Assembly (NCBI GenBank): GCA_963731035.1
Contig: CAVSUY010000009.1
Coordinates: forward strand, 62,001-126,000
Source: JAANXG01 sp963731035
Lineage (GTDB): Bacteria > Pseudomonadota > Gammaproteobacteria > Arenicellales > JAANXG01
Length of the DNA stretch: 64,000 nucleotides
Direction: 5' to 3'
Below the pieces are notes generated by a model. It was not told the DNA's origin, did no database searches, and saw nothing but the letters and a program-made list of their open reading frames with translations. Both the position numbers and the translations under genes were made by a program. Below are positions 45,714 to 55,121 of the stretch, in pieces (the first letter of the stretch is position 1; each line of letters starts with the position of its first letter).

Positions 45714-47294
45714 ATGCGCTCTATTCACCAACTACTGGCCGGGATGCTTGCGTTGGCCGCTGCGTTCTCGATCGTCAATACCGCCCAGGCGGCGGAAGGC
45801 GGAATCATCATCGGAACCACGGACACCGTTCAAACGCTGGACCCCGCCAAGTGCTACAGCTTTTATTGCGCGAACATCTATCACAACACCGGTGAGACCC
45901 TGGTTTCGTACGCGCCGGGCAGCTCCGAGATATCGCCGCAGCTCGCGGCATCCATGCCGGAGATCAGCGATGACGGTCTGACCTACACCTTCAAGCTGCG
46001 CCACGGCGTGATGTTCCAGGATGGCTCGAAGATGACCAGCGAGGATGTCAAGTTTTCGCTGGACCGCAGCCTGTGGATCAACCATCCCGAGGGCGCCGGA
46101 TTCCTGCTGGCGGGCATCAAGTCCATCGACACGCCGGATGACTATACGGTAGTCATTCACCTCACGGCGCCGGACGTGACCTTCGCATCCAAGCTCGCAT
46201 ACACGGTGGCGACAATCCTGCCCTCCGACGCTTATCCCTCACCGGACGGCCCGCTGCCCGACGACGCCAAGACCGAGGAGCGCGAGAAGTACATCAAGGA
46301 AGACTTTATCGGCACCGGCCCCTACAAGATCGCGGACTTTCGCGAGAACGAGTCCATGCTTCTGGAGGCCTGGGACGGTTACTGGGGCGAGAAGCCGAAG
46401 AACAAGAAGGTGTTGATCAAGTTCTTCGCCAAGAGCTCGCAAATGCTGGTGGCCCTGAAGTCCGGCGAGATCGATGTGGCCTTCCGGCATTTCACCCCTG
46501 AGCAGCGCGACAGCCTCGCCGGCGGCAGCGATATCAAGACTTACAAGGGCGCCGGAGCGTCGATCCGCTACCTGGTGTTCAATCCGAACCTGGACCCCGC
46601 CGGCCGCAAGGAAGTACGGCAGGCCATCGCTGCGGCGGTCGACCGGGACCGCATCATCAAGAATGTGCTGGGCGGGGCTGCCGAGCCGCTTTATTCCATG
46701 GTGCCGCCGGCCTTCGAGGCGGTCTCGAAGCCCGACTTCAAGACCATGTACGGCGATAAGAAGCCCTCCGACTACATCAAGGACAAAGTCAAGCTGACGT
46801 TGTGGTATTCGCGTGGTCACTACGGCGACACCGAGCCAGCGCTGGCCCAGACCCTGCAGCGTACGCTGAATGAAACCGGCCTGTTCGACGTAACCCTGCA
46901 GTCCACCGAGTGGGCGGAGTACACGGCCCATGCCTGGCCCGGCAAGAGCGGTCAGTATCCGGCCTACCTGCTCGGGTGGTATCCGGACTATCTCGACGCG
47001 GATGATTACATCTCGCCGTTCTACCATTCGAAGGATAGCTTCGTGCGGATATACGATAATCCGAAGATGGACAAGCTGATCTCCGACGAGCAGACGGCGG
47101 CCGGTCCCAACACGGACGCGCGGATGCAGACCTTCGCGGATATTCAGAAGCTGGCTGCCGAGGATGCGCCGATTGTGCCGCTCTACACGATCACCCCCTT
47201 TGCGTTCGCGCGCAGCGACATCGAAGGCGTCGCCGACACGATGGGGCCCGCGCAGATCTTCCGCTACTATCTCCTCTCCAAGAAGGGAGGCTGA
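45714..47294 (+). CDS. ABC transporter substrate-binding protein, SBP_bac_5 (dipeptide type)
   Basis: 526 residues starting at ATG 45714 behind a strong AAAGGAGGAGG site. A longer frame to 45537 has no ribosome-binding site. The signal peptide (LLAGMLALAAAFSIVNTAQA, cleaved before AEGG) exports it to the periplasm. Family features are GTTDTVQTLDPAKCYSFYCA, TYTFKLRHGVMFQDGSKM, FIGTGPYKIADFRENESM and YPAYLLGWYPDYLDADDYI. The ligand could be peptides, opines, sugars or nickel complexes. A consensus-like TACAAT at 45674-45679 may be its -10. A hairpin separates it from the permease. Confidence 0.92.
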   Translation: MRSIHQLLAGMLALAAAFSIVNTAQAAEGGIIIGTTDTVQTLDPAKCYSFYCANIYHNTGETLVSYAPGSSEISPQLAASMPEISDDGLTYTFKLRHGVMFQDGSKMTSEDVKFSLDRSLWINHPEGAGFLLAGIKSIDTPDDYTVVIHLTAPDVTFASKLAYTVATILPSDAYPSPDGPLPDDAKTEEREKYIKEDFIGTGPYKIADFRENESMLLEAWDGYWGEKPKNKKVLIKFFAKSSQMLVALKSGEIDVAFRHFTPEQRDSLAGGSDIKTYKGAGASIRYLVFNPNLDPAGRKEVRQAIAAAVDRDRIIKNVLGGAAEPLYSMVPPAFEAVSKPDFKTMYGDKKPSDYIKDKVKLTLWYSRGHYGDTEPALAQTLQRTLNETGLFDVTLQSTEWAEYTAHAWPGKSGQYPAYLLGWYPDYLDADDYISPFYHSKDSFVRIYDNPKMDKLISDEQTAAGPNTDARMQTFADIQKLAAEDAPIVPLYTITPFAFARSDIEGVADTMGPAQIFRYYLLSKKGG

Positions 47295-47301
47295 GCAACA
47301 C

Positions 47302-47331
47302 GGCGGGAACGGCCTGCAGGCCGTTCCCGCC
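47302..47331 (+). other. Intercistronic hairpin after the binding-protein gene
   Basis: A perfect 13-bp stem (47302-47314 with 47319-47331) and TGCA tetraloop; in fact the whole 30 bases are a palindrome. No T-run. It is placed exactly between binding-protein and permease genes, as hairpins that protect the 5' binding-protein mRNA often are. Confidence 0.7.
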
Positions 47332-47393
47332 ACTTGGCCTGCTTGCCTCATGATCGGACTGCGGTCATCGCAACGCACCGGGGATGAGGGCGC

Positions 47394-48410
47394 GTGAAGC
47401 CGGGTTCCCTCGGCCGCTACATCGTGGTGCGGGTGCTGCTAAGCATCCCCATGGTGCTGATCCTCCTGACACTGGTGTTCCTGCTGCTGCACGCAGCGCC
47501 CGGCGATCCCGTCACAGCCACTGTCGGATCGCGCCTGCCTCCCGAGGAGATCGCCAAACGCAAGGAAGCCCTGGGGCTGAACGACCCGATCTACATCCAG
47601 TACTTTCATTTCGTCGGCAATGCCCTCAAGGGGGACTTCGGCAGGCCGGTGACGGACCGGCGCACCGTTCTTCAGATCGTGCTGGAAACGGCGCCTGCGA
47701 CCCTGGAGCTGGTGGTGGCCGGTATGATGGTCGCCGTAATCGTCGGGGTGCTGGTGGGCGCCTTGGCCGGGCGGATGCGCGACTCGCCCTTCGACATCAT
47801 CGGGCGATTCTTCGGCATCATAATCTACGCCACGCCGTTGTTCTGGACCGCCCTGCTGGCGCAGCTCTACTTCAGCGTCGATTTGCACTGGCTGCCGAGC
47901 AGCGGGCGCGTGGGCGGGTTCTACGCGCCGGAGCACGTCACCGGGTTCTACATCATCGACTCGATCGTCACTGGCAACTGGGAGGCCCTGTGGAGCACCC
48001 TGCGCTATCTCACGCTGCCGGCCATCACCCTCGGCCTGCTGGTCGGCGGGGTGTTCGTGCGCCTGGTTCGCGTGAACATGCTGCAGAGCCTGCGCGCCGA
48101 CTATGTCGAGGCGGCGAGAGCACGCGGCGTGCGCGAGCACAATGTCGTCTTTCGCCATGCTTTCAAGAATGCACTGATCCCGATCGTTACCATCATGGGC
48201 CTGCAATTCGCTTTGCTGATCGGCAACGCGACGTTGACTGAGACGGTGTTCTCCTGGCCTGGAATCGCCCGCGCCCTGGTAGAGTTCATTGGCAACCGCG
48301 ACTATGCGGCGGTGCAGGGGATCGTCACCTTCATTGCTCTGGTCGTGGTGGCCGTGTCGCTGCTCATCGACATCGTGAATGCCTTCATAGACCCACGAGT
48401 GCGCTATTGA
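47394..48410 (+). CDS. ABC permease, DppB type
   Basis: A 338-residue inner-membrane permease with about six helices. It starts GTG 47394 (KPGSLGRYIVVRVLLSIPMV). Family features are HAAPGDPVTATVGSRLP, LGLNDPIYIQYFHFV, and EAA-loop EAARARGVREHNVVFRHAFK. It pairs with the DppC half of the next protein. The next gene starts 10 bases after its stop. Confidence 0.93.
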   Translation: MKPGSLGRYIVVRVLLSIPMVLILLTLVFLLLHAAPGDPVTATVGSRLPPEEIAKRKEALGLNDPIYIQYFHFVGNALKGDFGRPVTDRRTVLQIVLETAPATLELVVAGMMVAVIVGVLVGALAGRMRDSPFDIIGRFFGIIIYATPLFWTALLAQLYFSVDLHWLPSSGRVGGFYAPEHVTGFYIIDSIVTGNWEALWSTLRYLTLPAITLGLLVGGVFVRLVRVNMLQSLRADYVEAARARGVREHNVVFRHAFKNALIPIVTIMGLQFALLIGNATLTETVFSWPGIARALVEFIGNRDYAAVQGIVTFIALVVVAVSLLIDIVNAFIDPRVRY

Positions 48411-48420
48411 GCCGTTTCAC

Positions 48421-50424
48421 GTGAGCGACACGACTGATGCTGGAATCGCGGAGCCCGTCGCCCCATCGTGGCGGGACCGCCTGGCTCTTCGCCTGCATCA
48501 TGTGTGGCGCCCGTTCCGGCAATCCAGCCGCACGTCGCGCGCCTTGATCTTCATCGGGCTGGTCGTCGTCGTCTTCTTCGCGGTGCTGGCCCTGGTGGGC
48601 CCCGCCCTGTACAGGTTCGACGCCACGCAATACCGCGTCGAGACCGCGCCCGGTCAGTACCAGCCCATACCTCAGCTCCAGGCGCCCTCGGACATCCATC
48701 CCATGGGTACCACCCGCGACGGCTTCGATGTTCTGGCGCGCGTGATCGGCGGCGCCGAACTGGCACTGATCGTGATGCTGTTGGCCGTGAGCGTGGCCAT
48801 GGTCACTGGCGTCACCCTGGGATTGCTCAGCGGCTACGGTGGCGGGCCCCTGGACCGCGCGCTGGTCACCACCATGGACGCGGTCTACGCCTTTCCGCCG
48901 CTGGTGCTGGCGATCATCATCTCCTTCATCCTCGCGGCCTATATCGAGCCGGGGGTCGTGTCCGCCGCGGGTGCGGTGGGGATCGTGTATATCCCGCAGT
49001 ACTTCCGGGTCGTGCGCAACCAGACCCTGTCGGTTAAGCAGGAGCCTTTCGTGGAGGCGGCACGGTCGATGGGCGCGAAGAGCCGCACCATTCTCGGCCG
49101 CTACGTATTCTTCAACGTGGTTCACACCGTGCCGGTGATCCTGACCCTCAACGCCGCCGACGCCATTCTCACCCTGGCCGCCCTCGGCTTTCTCGGTTAC
49201 GGTGTTCAGCCGCCGACCCCGGAGTGGGGTTACGACATCTCACAGGCCATCACCGACGTCGCCGCCGGCATCTGGTGGACGGCGTTCTGGCCGGGCCTGG
49301 CCATCGTGCTGCTGGTGACGGCCCTGACCCTGGTGGGGGAAGGGCTGAACGACGTGGTGAACCCACTGCTTCGCGCGCGAGGTGCATCGGGCCCGAAGAT
49401 CCCGCGAGAGCCTCGTCGGCGCCGCGAAGCGCCGGCGGCCGGCGAGAAGACCGCGGTCACCGCGCGCGGGCTGCGGGCCGGATACCGGACCCCCGATGGT
49501 CCATTGTGGGCCGTGGACCGGGTGGACTTCGAGATACGGCCCGGCGAAAGCCTGGGCCTGGTCGGCGAATCCGGCTGCGGCAAGTCCACCCTCGGGCGGG
49601 CGCTGATGCAGCTCATGCCTCCGGGCGGTGTGACCCGTGGCAGCGTCCGTGTCGGCGGCGACGAACTGATCGGCGCCAGCAAACGCAGCCTGCGCCAGCG
49701 CCGCGGCAACGACATGGCGCTGATCTTCCAGGAGCCGATGACTCGCCTCGATCCTTTGATGACTATCAGCGACCACTTCGTGGAAATGATCCGCACCCAC
49801 CGCCCGAAGACCTCAAAGGCCGAGGCGCGATCGATGGCCCGCGAGGCATTGGCCCAAATGGAGGTGCCGCCCACCCGTGCCGGCAACTACCCGCACGAGT
49901 TTTCCGGCGGCATGCGCCAACGGGTCATGATCGCCCTGGCGGTAGTCCTGAAGCCCAAGCTGCTCATCGCCGACGAGCCCACGACTTCCCTGGACGTGAT
50001 CGTCGAATCGCAGATCCTGGACATCCTCGACCGTCTGCGGGGCGAGGAAGGCGCGGGCCTGCTGCTGATCACCCACAACCTCGGGATCGTTGCCGAAACC
50101 TGCGACCGCGTGGCGGTGATGTATGCCGGCCGCATCGTCGAGGTCGGTGCGGTCGACGACATCTTCACCGATCCCAAGCATCCGTACACCATGGGGCTGC
50201 TGGCCTCGACGATCTCGCTCGAGACCACAGAGCTGCGATCGATCCCGGGTTACCCGCCCGATCTCATCGACCCGCCGCGCGGCTGCCGGTTCGCAGAGCG
50301 CTGCCCGTACGTCATGACGCGCTGCACCGAGGCCGAGCCCGTGCTCGCCGAGGTGAATCCGGGCCAGCGCGCGGCCTGTTACCTGTACCCCGGCGCCGAC
50401 GCGTCTCCGGCGCGTTCGGCGTAA
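48421..50424 (+). CDS. Fused ABC permease (DppC type) and ATPase (DppD type)
   Basis: 667 residues from GTG 48421 joining two proteins that are normally separate. Residues about 1-320 are a DppC permease (MGTTRDGFDVLARVIGGAEL; EAA loop EAARSMGAKSRTILGRYVFF). After a basic linker (PREPRRRREAPAAGEK), residues about 343-660 are a DppD ATPase. It has Walker A GESGCGKSTLGRAL, signature FSGGMRQRVMIALAV, Walker B LLIADEPTTSLD and the oligopeptide C-terminal CxxRCPY region (GCRFAERCPYVM). The fusion is continuous in frame with no sign of error. One polypeptide thus carries a membrane subunit and its motor. Confidence 0.93.
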   Translation: MSDTTDAGIAEPVAPSWRDRLALRLHHVWRPFRQSSRTSRALIFIGLVVVVFFAVLALVGPALYRFDATQYRVETAPGQYQPIPQLQAPSDIHPMGTTRDGFDVLARVIGGAELALIVMLLAVSVAMVTGVTLGLLSGYGGGPLDRALVTTMDAVYAFPPLVLAIIISFILAAYIEPGVVSAAGAVGIVYIPQYFRVVRNQTLSVKQEPFVEAARSMGAKSRTILGRYVFFNVVHTVPVILTLNAADAILTLAALGFLGYGVQPPTPEWGYDISQAITDVAAGIWWTAFWPGLAIVLLVTALTLVGEGLNDVVNPLLRARGASGPKIPREPRRRREAPAAGEKTAVTARGLRAGYRTPDGPLWAVDRVDFEIRPGESLGLVGESGCGKSTLGRALMQLMPPGGVTRGSVRVGGDELIGASKRSLRQRRGNDMALIFQEPMTRLDPLMTISDHFVEMIRTHRPKTSKAEARSMAREALAQMEVPPTRAGNYPHEFSGGMRQRVMIALAVVLKPKLLIADEPTTSLDVIVESQILDILDRLRGEEGAGLLLITHNLGIVAETCDRVAVMYAGRIVEVGAVDDIFTDPKHPYTMGLLASTISLETTELRSIPGYPPDLIDPPRGCRFAERCPYVMTRCTEAEPVLAEVNPGQRAACYLYPGADASPARSA

Positions 50425-50431
50425 CGGTTCC

Positions 50432-51754
50432 ATGAGCGAGCTTGCACAGACCGCCATCGCGGACGGGGAAGCCGTCGATGAGGCGCCGCTGCTTTCGGTA
50501 GAGAACCTGAAGACGTATTTCCCCATGGGCGGGGGCTTTTTCGGCCGCGGAGGCGCGGTGGTCAGGGCGGTCGACGGCGTCACCTTCGACGTGCCCAAGG
50601 GCGAGGTGTTCGGATTGGTGGGTGAGAGCGGCTCCGGCAAGACTACGCTGGGTCGCTCGATACTCAAGCTGTTGAGTCCCACCTCGGGCCGCATCCTCTA
50701 TCGCGGGCGGGACCTCATGCCCTTGTCCGAGCGGGATATGAGGCCGCTGCGGCGCGAGTTGAGCCTCGTGTTCCAGGATCCCAACGCTTCGCTGAATCCC
50801 GCCATGACCATCGGCGAAGGCGTCGGTCATCCGCTGCGCATCCACGGTCTGGCGCAGACCCGTACCGAGGTTCGCCGGCAGGTCTGCGAAATGCTGGAGC
50901 GTGTCGGCCTGCATCCACCGGAGTCATTCCTGGAACGCTACCCCGAGGACCTGTCCGGGGGTCAGAAGCAGCGCCTGGTGATCGCCCGGGCGCTGATCAC
51001 CAAGCCGAAGCTGGTGGTGGCGGACGAGCCGGTCGCCGCGCTCGACATGAGCGTCCGCGCACGGGTGCTCGAGCTGATGCTCGAGCTCAAGCGCGAGCTC
51101 GATCTCACCTACATCTTCATCACCCACGACCTCGCCACCGCCCGCTTCATGTGCGACCGGATCGGCATCCTCTATCTCGGCAACTTCGTCGAGTGGGGCG
51201 AGGCCGGGACCCTGTTTGGAGATCCCAAGCATCCCTACACCCGGGCCCTGCTGGATGCTATTCCGTTGCCGGAGGCCGGCCGTCGGCACCGCAACAAAAA
51301 CCTGCCCCGCGGCGAGATCCCGGACGCGGTTCGACCACCCGCCGGTTGCCGCTTCCACCCGCGTTGCCCGCGGGCTTTCGAGGAATGCGGCTGGGAAGGG
51401 CGCGACCTGGTCGACGCCCTGGAGGAACGCTGGACCCAGGTCGACCAGCAGACCTTCGAGGCCGAACTCGCTTTGTTCGGCAGCCTGGACAAGGCCGAGG
51501 TCAGCCGCCAGCGGGTTCGTTTCCCCACCGGGGAGCCCGAGAAGCTCGCCGCCTGGCTCAAGGAGCACGGCCTGAATCTGCCTTCGCGGGTGTTCGTGGC
51601 CGTGACTGATGTCACCACGGACCGCGGCGGCGTCAGCGTCGGCTTCCGTTCCGCCCCCGAGCCCGGTGAGCAATGGATCGCCGGCCGCCACACCGCCTGC
51701 CATCTCTACGGCATCCATACCCGGCCCGACGGGAATCATGTGGGCGAGCGCTAG
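50432..51754 (+). CDS. ABC ATPase, DppF type, with C-terminal extension
   Basis: 440 residues, starting 8 bases after the fusion gene. Walker A GESGSGKTTLGRSI, signature LSGGQKQRLVIARAL, Walker B LVVADEPVAALD, and the oligo/HPN region (PKHPYTRALLDAIP, GCRFHPRCPRAF). Typical DppF proteins end at about 330 residues. The extra 105 or so residues (EVSRQRVRFPTGEPEKLAAW and VFVAVTDVTTDRGGVSVGF, then WIAGRHTACHLYGIHT) form a separate unknown domain. It may regulate transport. It is the last gene of the operon. Confidence 0.92.
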   Translation: MSELAQTAIADGEAVDEAPLLSVENLKTYFPMGGGFFGRGGAVVRAVDGVTFDVPKGEVFGLVGESGSGKTTLGRSILKLLSPTSGRILYRGRDLMPLSERDMRPLRRELSLVFQDPNASLNPAMTIGEGVGHPLRIHGLAQTRTEVRRQVCEMLERVGLHPPESFLERYPEDLSGGQKQRLVIARALITKPKLVVADEPVAALDMSVRARVLELMLELKRELDLTYIFITHDLATARFMCDRIGILYLGNFVEWGEAGTLFGDPKHPYTRALLDAIPLPEAGRRHRNKNLPRGEIPDAVRPPAGCRFHPRCPRAFEECGWEGRDLVDALEERWTQVDQQTFEAELALFGSLDKAEVSRQRVRFPTGEPEKLAAWLKEHGLNLPSRVFVAVTDVTTDRGGVSVGFRSAPEPGEQWIAGRHTACHLYGIHTRPDGNHVGER

Positions 51755-51833
51755 CGGTGCGACGGCTGTGCTCATACCGACCAAAGCGAAGCGCTTCCCG
51801 CGCCTCGACCCGTGATGCGGATTGGTTCTCGGG

Positions 51834-52136
51834 CTATAACCTGCGTGTGACCGTCACGTAGTCCTCCGGTGTATCAAGGTCCACCACTACGTGGTCCGTT
51901 GCCATATCCAGCGTGGTAACGAGATCCGGATTCCTGTCAATCAGCTTTTTGCATCCGAGATTGCGACTGCCCCGCAATATCTCGTCGCGATGGTCCATCG
52001 CCAGAACGATCGGATTGCCGCGGCTGCCCTGATACAGAGTGACCAGTATGGATCCTCGAAAATCTTGGAATCGTCGCCGTGTCCGCTGAGCAAGTTGTAC
52101 ATCGACCGCGGGGCTTTGGCTGCTCGCGGCGCACAT
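51834..52136 (-). pseudogene. MobA/MocA-like nucleotidyltransferase C-terminal remnant
   Basis: A 100-codon frame whose last 55 residues match the end of MobA-like NTP transferases: GSRGNPIVLAMDHRDEIL, GCKKLIDRNPDLV and the final DLDTPEDYVTVT. The N-terminal nucleotide-binding GG-x-S-x-RMG motif is missing, so only the C-terminal third survives. It lies between two convergent operons. Confidence 0.65.
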
Positions 52137-52151
52137 CTCGCCGGGTGTCGC

Positions 52152-53306
52152 CTAGGGCGACACCGCCCGCCGCAGACGTTGCAGGGCCTCGCTCAACAAG
52201 GTCCTGGAAGTGGCGAAATTCAAACGCAGGCAATCGTCCCCACCCGGACCGAAGTCGCGGCCGTCGCTCAGGGCGAGCCTCCCGTTGTCCAGCACCGTCT
52301 GCCACAAGGCTTCTCCCAGGCCCAGGCGCCGGCAGTCGAGCCACGCGAGGTAGGTGGCCTGCGGCGGCAGGAAATGGATATCGGGCAGGTGCTCCTTGAG
52401 GAATCCGTCGATCAGCCCCCGGTTGCCCTCGAGATAACGGAGCAGCTCGGCGAGCCAGTCGTCGCATTCGCTCCAGGCGACCTCGGCGGCGTGCATGCCC
52501 AGGCTGCTTGCCCCGCCGCGCAGGAATCTGGGGCCTTTCTGGTAGGCCTCGTGCAGACTGTCCGAGCCGAAGACCATCATGGCGCAGCGCAGGCCGGCGA
52601 TATTGAAGGTCTTGCTGGCGGACATCAGTGTCACGGTCCGGGCTTCTATTTCAGGCCCCAGGCTGGCGAACGGAATGTGGCTTCGGCCGTTGAATATCAG
52701 ATCGCAGTGGATCTCGTCAGAGATGACGGTCAGGTCGTGTTTCAAAGCCAGCTCCCCGAGCCCCGTCAACTCCTCGCGGGTAAGAACCCGCCCGGTCGGG
52801 TTGTGCGGATTGCAAAGCAGCAGCGCGCGGGTATCCGTCCGTATCGACGACTCGAGGCCGTCCCAGTCGATCTCGAATCCATCGGCGCCGGGCGTCAGAA
52901 TATGGTGGTCGATGCGCCGCCCCATCGCACGCGTGGTATTCAGGAAGGGCGGGTAGATGGGCGTCAGGATCGCCGCGCCCTCCCCCGGCTGCGTGAACAT
53001 CTGCAGGCACATCTGCAGTCCCTGCACCACCTCGACTATCACCTCCACCCGGGCGGGATCCACGCTCCACGCAAAACGTTCCCGGCACCGATGCGCCAGC
53101 AACTCCACCAGCCGGGCCTCGTGGGCTTTGTGCGGATAACCGAGATCCGAGGTGTCCAGCAGTTCCTGCAAGCGCCAGCGGATCGGCGGCGCCACGGGGA
53201 AATCCATGTCCGCGACCCACGCCGCCAGAACGTCCTGCCCGTAGTTCTTCCATTTCATCCCGCGACGCCGGCGCAGGGTTTCGATGTCGATGTCGTCGAA
53301 GTTCAT
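52152..53306 (-). CDS. MalY/PatB-family PLP aminotransferase / C-S lyase
   Basis: 384 residues from ATG 53306 (MNFDDIDIETLRRRRGMKWK). A longer frame to 53474 lacks family sequence. It has the MalY/PatB start WVADMDFPVAPPI, CNPHNPTGRVL, SDEIHCDLIF and PLP Lys in MSASKTFNIAGLR. Members are cystathionine beta-lyases or related aminotransferases cleaving C-S bonds. It follows the methyltransferase by 76 bases on the same strand. It may close the methylated-amine operon, or be a separate sulfur enzyme supporting methionine/SAM supply. Confidence 0.9.
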   Translation of the reverse strand: MNFDDIDIETLRRRRGMKWKNYGQDVLAAWVADMDFPVAPPIRWRLQELLDTSDLGYPHKAHEARLVELLAHRCRERFAWSVDPARVEVIVEVVQGLQMCLQMFTQPGEGAAILTPIYPPFLNTTRAMGRRIDHHILTPGADGFEIDWDGLESSIRTDTRALLLCNPHNPTGRVLTREELTGLGELALKHDLTVISDEIHCDLIFNGRSHIPFASLGPEIEARTVTLMSASKTFNIAGLRCAMMVFGSDSLHEAYQKGPRFLRGGASSLGMHAAEVAWSECDDWLAELLRYLEGNRGLIDGFLKEHLPDIHFLPPQATYLAWLDCRRLGLGEALWQTVLDNGRLALSDGRDFGPGGDDCLRLNFATSRTLLSEALQRLRRAVSP

Positions 53307-53382
53307 GAGGGGACCCGGGTGAGAGCGTAGCACGCGCGCCGAAGCGCTGTGTACGAGGTGCGGCGTTTCAAGGACTGCCCGT

Positions 53383-54157
53383 CTACGGCCGCCGCCCCTC
53401 CAGAAGGCCCCAGCGCTGGTCGCCGGCCTCCGCGCGCCGGAGCTTGGCCTCCCAGCCGGCTTCCAGCTTCGCACGCATGCGGTCGTCCATGTTGGTCCCG
53501 CGTATCCGGCTCAGCTCCATGTCGAGGATGGCGCGGAATCTCGATGTCAAATCGCGGCCGCAGACGTCTGTGAATCCGGCCGTTTCCAGGAGCGCGACGT
53601 ATTGCGGCAGGGTAAGCAGGCTGTAGGCGCGCATCTTCAGGTAGTGGGAGAACTCTTCACTCCATGGTTTGTCACCGCAGCAGTAGTCGGTGAACAGCAG
53701 CCGGCCGCCAGGTCTCAGCGCGCCCAGCAGTACCTCGAAAAGCTCGGACCTTGTCATGGATATGCAGGAACACGTCGCGGCTGTAAACGGCGTCATAGTA
53801 ATCATGCCGCTGCAGATCCAGGCAATCGCCGTGTTCCAAGCGCACGAGATCGTTCAATCCGAGCTCGTCACGTCGGCTCTGCGCCATCGTTATCATGTTG
53901 TGCGACAGGTCGACGGCATCGACCCGGGCGCCGAACTCGCGTGCCATCAGGAACGCGCTGCCGCCCAGGCCGCAGCCCGCGTCCAGCACCCGGGCTCCGC
54001 TCTTCAACCGCAGGCGGCTGATCAGCTCGCGGGCCATCGTTTCGCCGCCGGGACTGACGAAGTCGCGGCCGTACACTGCCTCGTACGCGCGGATCGACGG
54101 CTCCGAGTATTGCTCGCTGTCGAGGAACTCGCCGCTGTCGGTTCTTGAATGCGACAA
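53383..54157 (-). CDS. Phosphoethanolamine N-methyltransferase-like enzyme, frameshifted
   Basis: SAM-dependent methyltransferase. Motif I is VLDAGCGLGGSAFLMA, followed by VDAVDLSHNMITMA and DAVYSRDVFLHIHDK. The C-terminal half (ALRPGGRLLFTDYCCGDKPW, FRAILDMELSRIRG and GDQRWGLLEG) matches the catalytic unit of phosphoethanolamine N-methyltransferases, which make phosphocholine. The frame breaks after HIHDK near 53749: one C must be removed (plus strand GGACCTT to GGACTT) to continue SELFEVLLGAL. Corrected length is 257. It lies four bases after a choline/ethanolamine kinase-like gene, which fits a phospho-base substrate. Error or real lesion is unresolved. Confidence 0.8.
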
Positions 54158-54161
54158 GCCG

Positions 54162-55082
54162 TTACGCCTTTTCTATCGCGGCCAGGTGGCGACCGAAATC
54201 GTCACTTGCCATCAGTGTCTTGCAGCGCTCGAAGCGATCGATGGAGTAGGTCCAGAAATCGTCGACTGGGTTGTCGTTGGCGTGCTGGATGAGCCCCCAC
54301 AGCGTCCACAGCAGGTCGCACATGGCCTTGTATATGGTCATGCGGCCGAACAGGGAATCGGGCACGCTGCCGCCGCAGTAGGCCTGCATCATCGCCTCGT
54401 CGTGCGCAGGGGTGAACCCGGCCTCCACAGACACGTCGCCGAGGTCCCAGATAGGGTCGTTCATGCCCGAGTATTCCCAATCAACGATCCACATGCGCTT
54501 CCCGTCGTCTATGAAGTTCTCGGCCAGCGGATCGCAGTGGCACGGCGCCAGCTTGATGGGATTTCCGGCCAACGCGCTACGCACGGCTTCCGCGTCCCGG
54601 ACCACCTCATGGTAGCCTTCCGGGAGAGTCGCGCCGAGCTTCGCGAGAGTTGCGAGGTAGTCGTCGATCATGCTGAACAGCTCGAATCGGAAGCGAAACT
54701 CCATGCCGGAGTCGTGCATGCGTTTCAACGCCAGGGCGGCGCGCGCCGGCGCCCCCTTCACGCTGCGAAAACTTTCCGGAGTCATGGTGGAACCGTCGAG
54801 AAAACTGCACAGCATGAGGCCGTCGCTCTCGTCGAAGAACAACACGCGCGCAGAGACGCCCGCCTCCGCGGCGATCCGGGTGTTGTGGGCCTCGATCTTT
54901 CTGTCGATATACTGTTCCGTTCCTTCGCCGGGAATGCGCAGCACGTATCTGTCCTCTCCCAGGTCTACCCTGAATACCAGGTTGGTCAGGCCGCCCAGCC
55001 GTTCACAGGTGAAACGTTCGGGGGGAACATCCTGGAAAAGGGGTATCCGGGCAAGGGCTTCGGCAATATTAGCTTCCATCAT
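54162..55082 (-). CDS. Choline/ethanolamine kinase-like enzyme 1
   Basis: 306 residues of the aminoglycoside-phosphotransferase/choline-kinase fold. GGLTNLVFRVDLGEDRYVLR is the nucleotide loop. The Brenner-type motif is APCHCDPLAENFIDDG (HxDxxxxN), followed by MWIVDWEYSGMNDPIWDLGD. These are the best-conserved features of LicA/choline kinases. The likely product is phosphocholine or phosphoethanolamine in the cytoplasm. It sits between the dehydrogenase and methyltransferase genes. Confidence 0.85.
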   Translation of the reverse strand: MMEANIAEALARIPLFQDVPPERFTCERLGGLTNLVFRVDLGEDRYVLRIPGEGTEQYIDRKIEAHNTRIAAEAGVSARVLFFDESDGLMLCSFLDGSTMTPESFRSVKGAPARAALALKRMHDSGMEFRFRFELFSMIDDYLATLAKLGATLPEGYHEVVRDAEAVRSALAGNPIKLAPCHCDPLAENFIDDGKRMWIVDWEYSGMNDPIWDLGDVSVEAGFTPAHDEAMMQAYCGGSVPDSLFGRMTIYKAMCDLLWTLWGLIQHANDNPVDDFWTYSIDRFERCKTLMASDDFGRHLAAIEKA

Positions 55083-55121
55083 GCCTCCTACGTCGGACCG
55101 CGCTTCTAGTGTACCCCGTCA

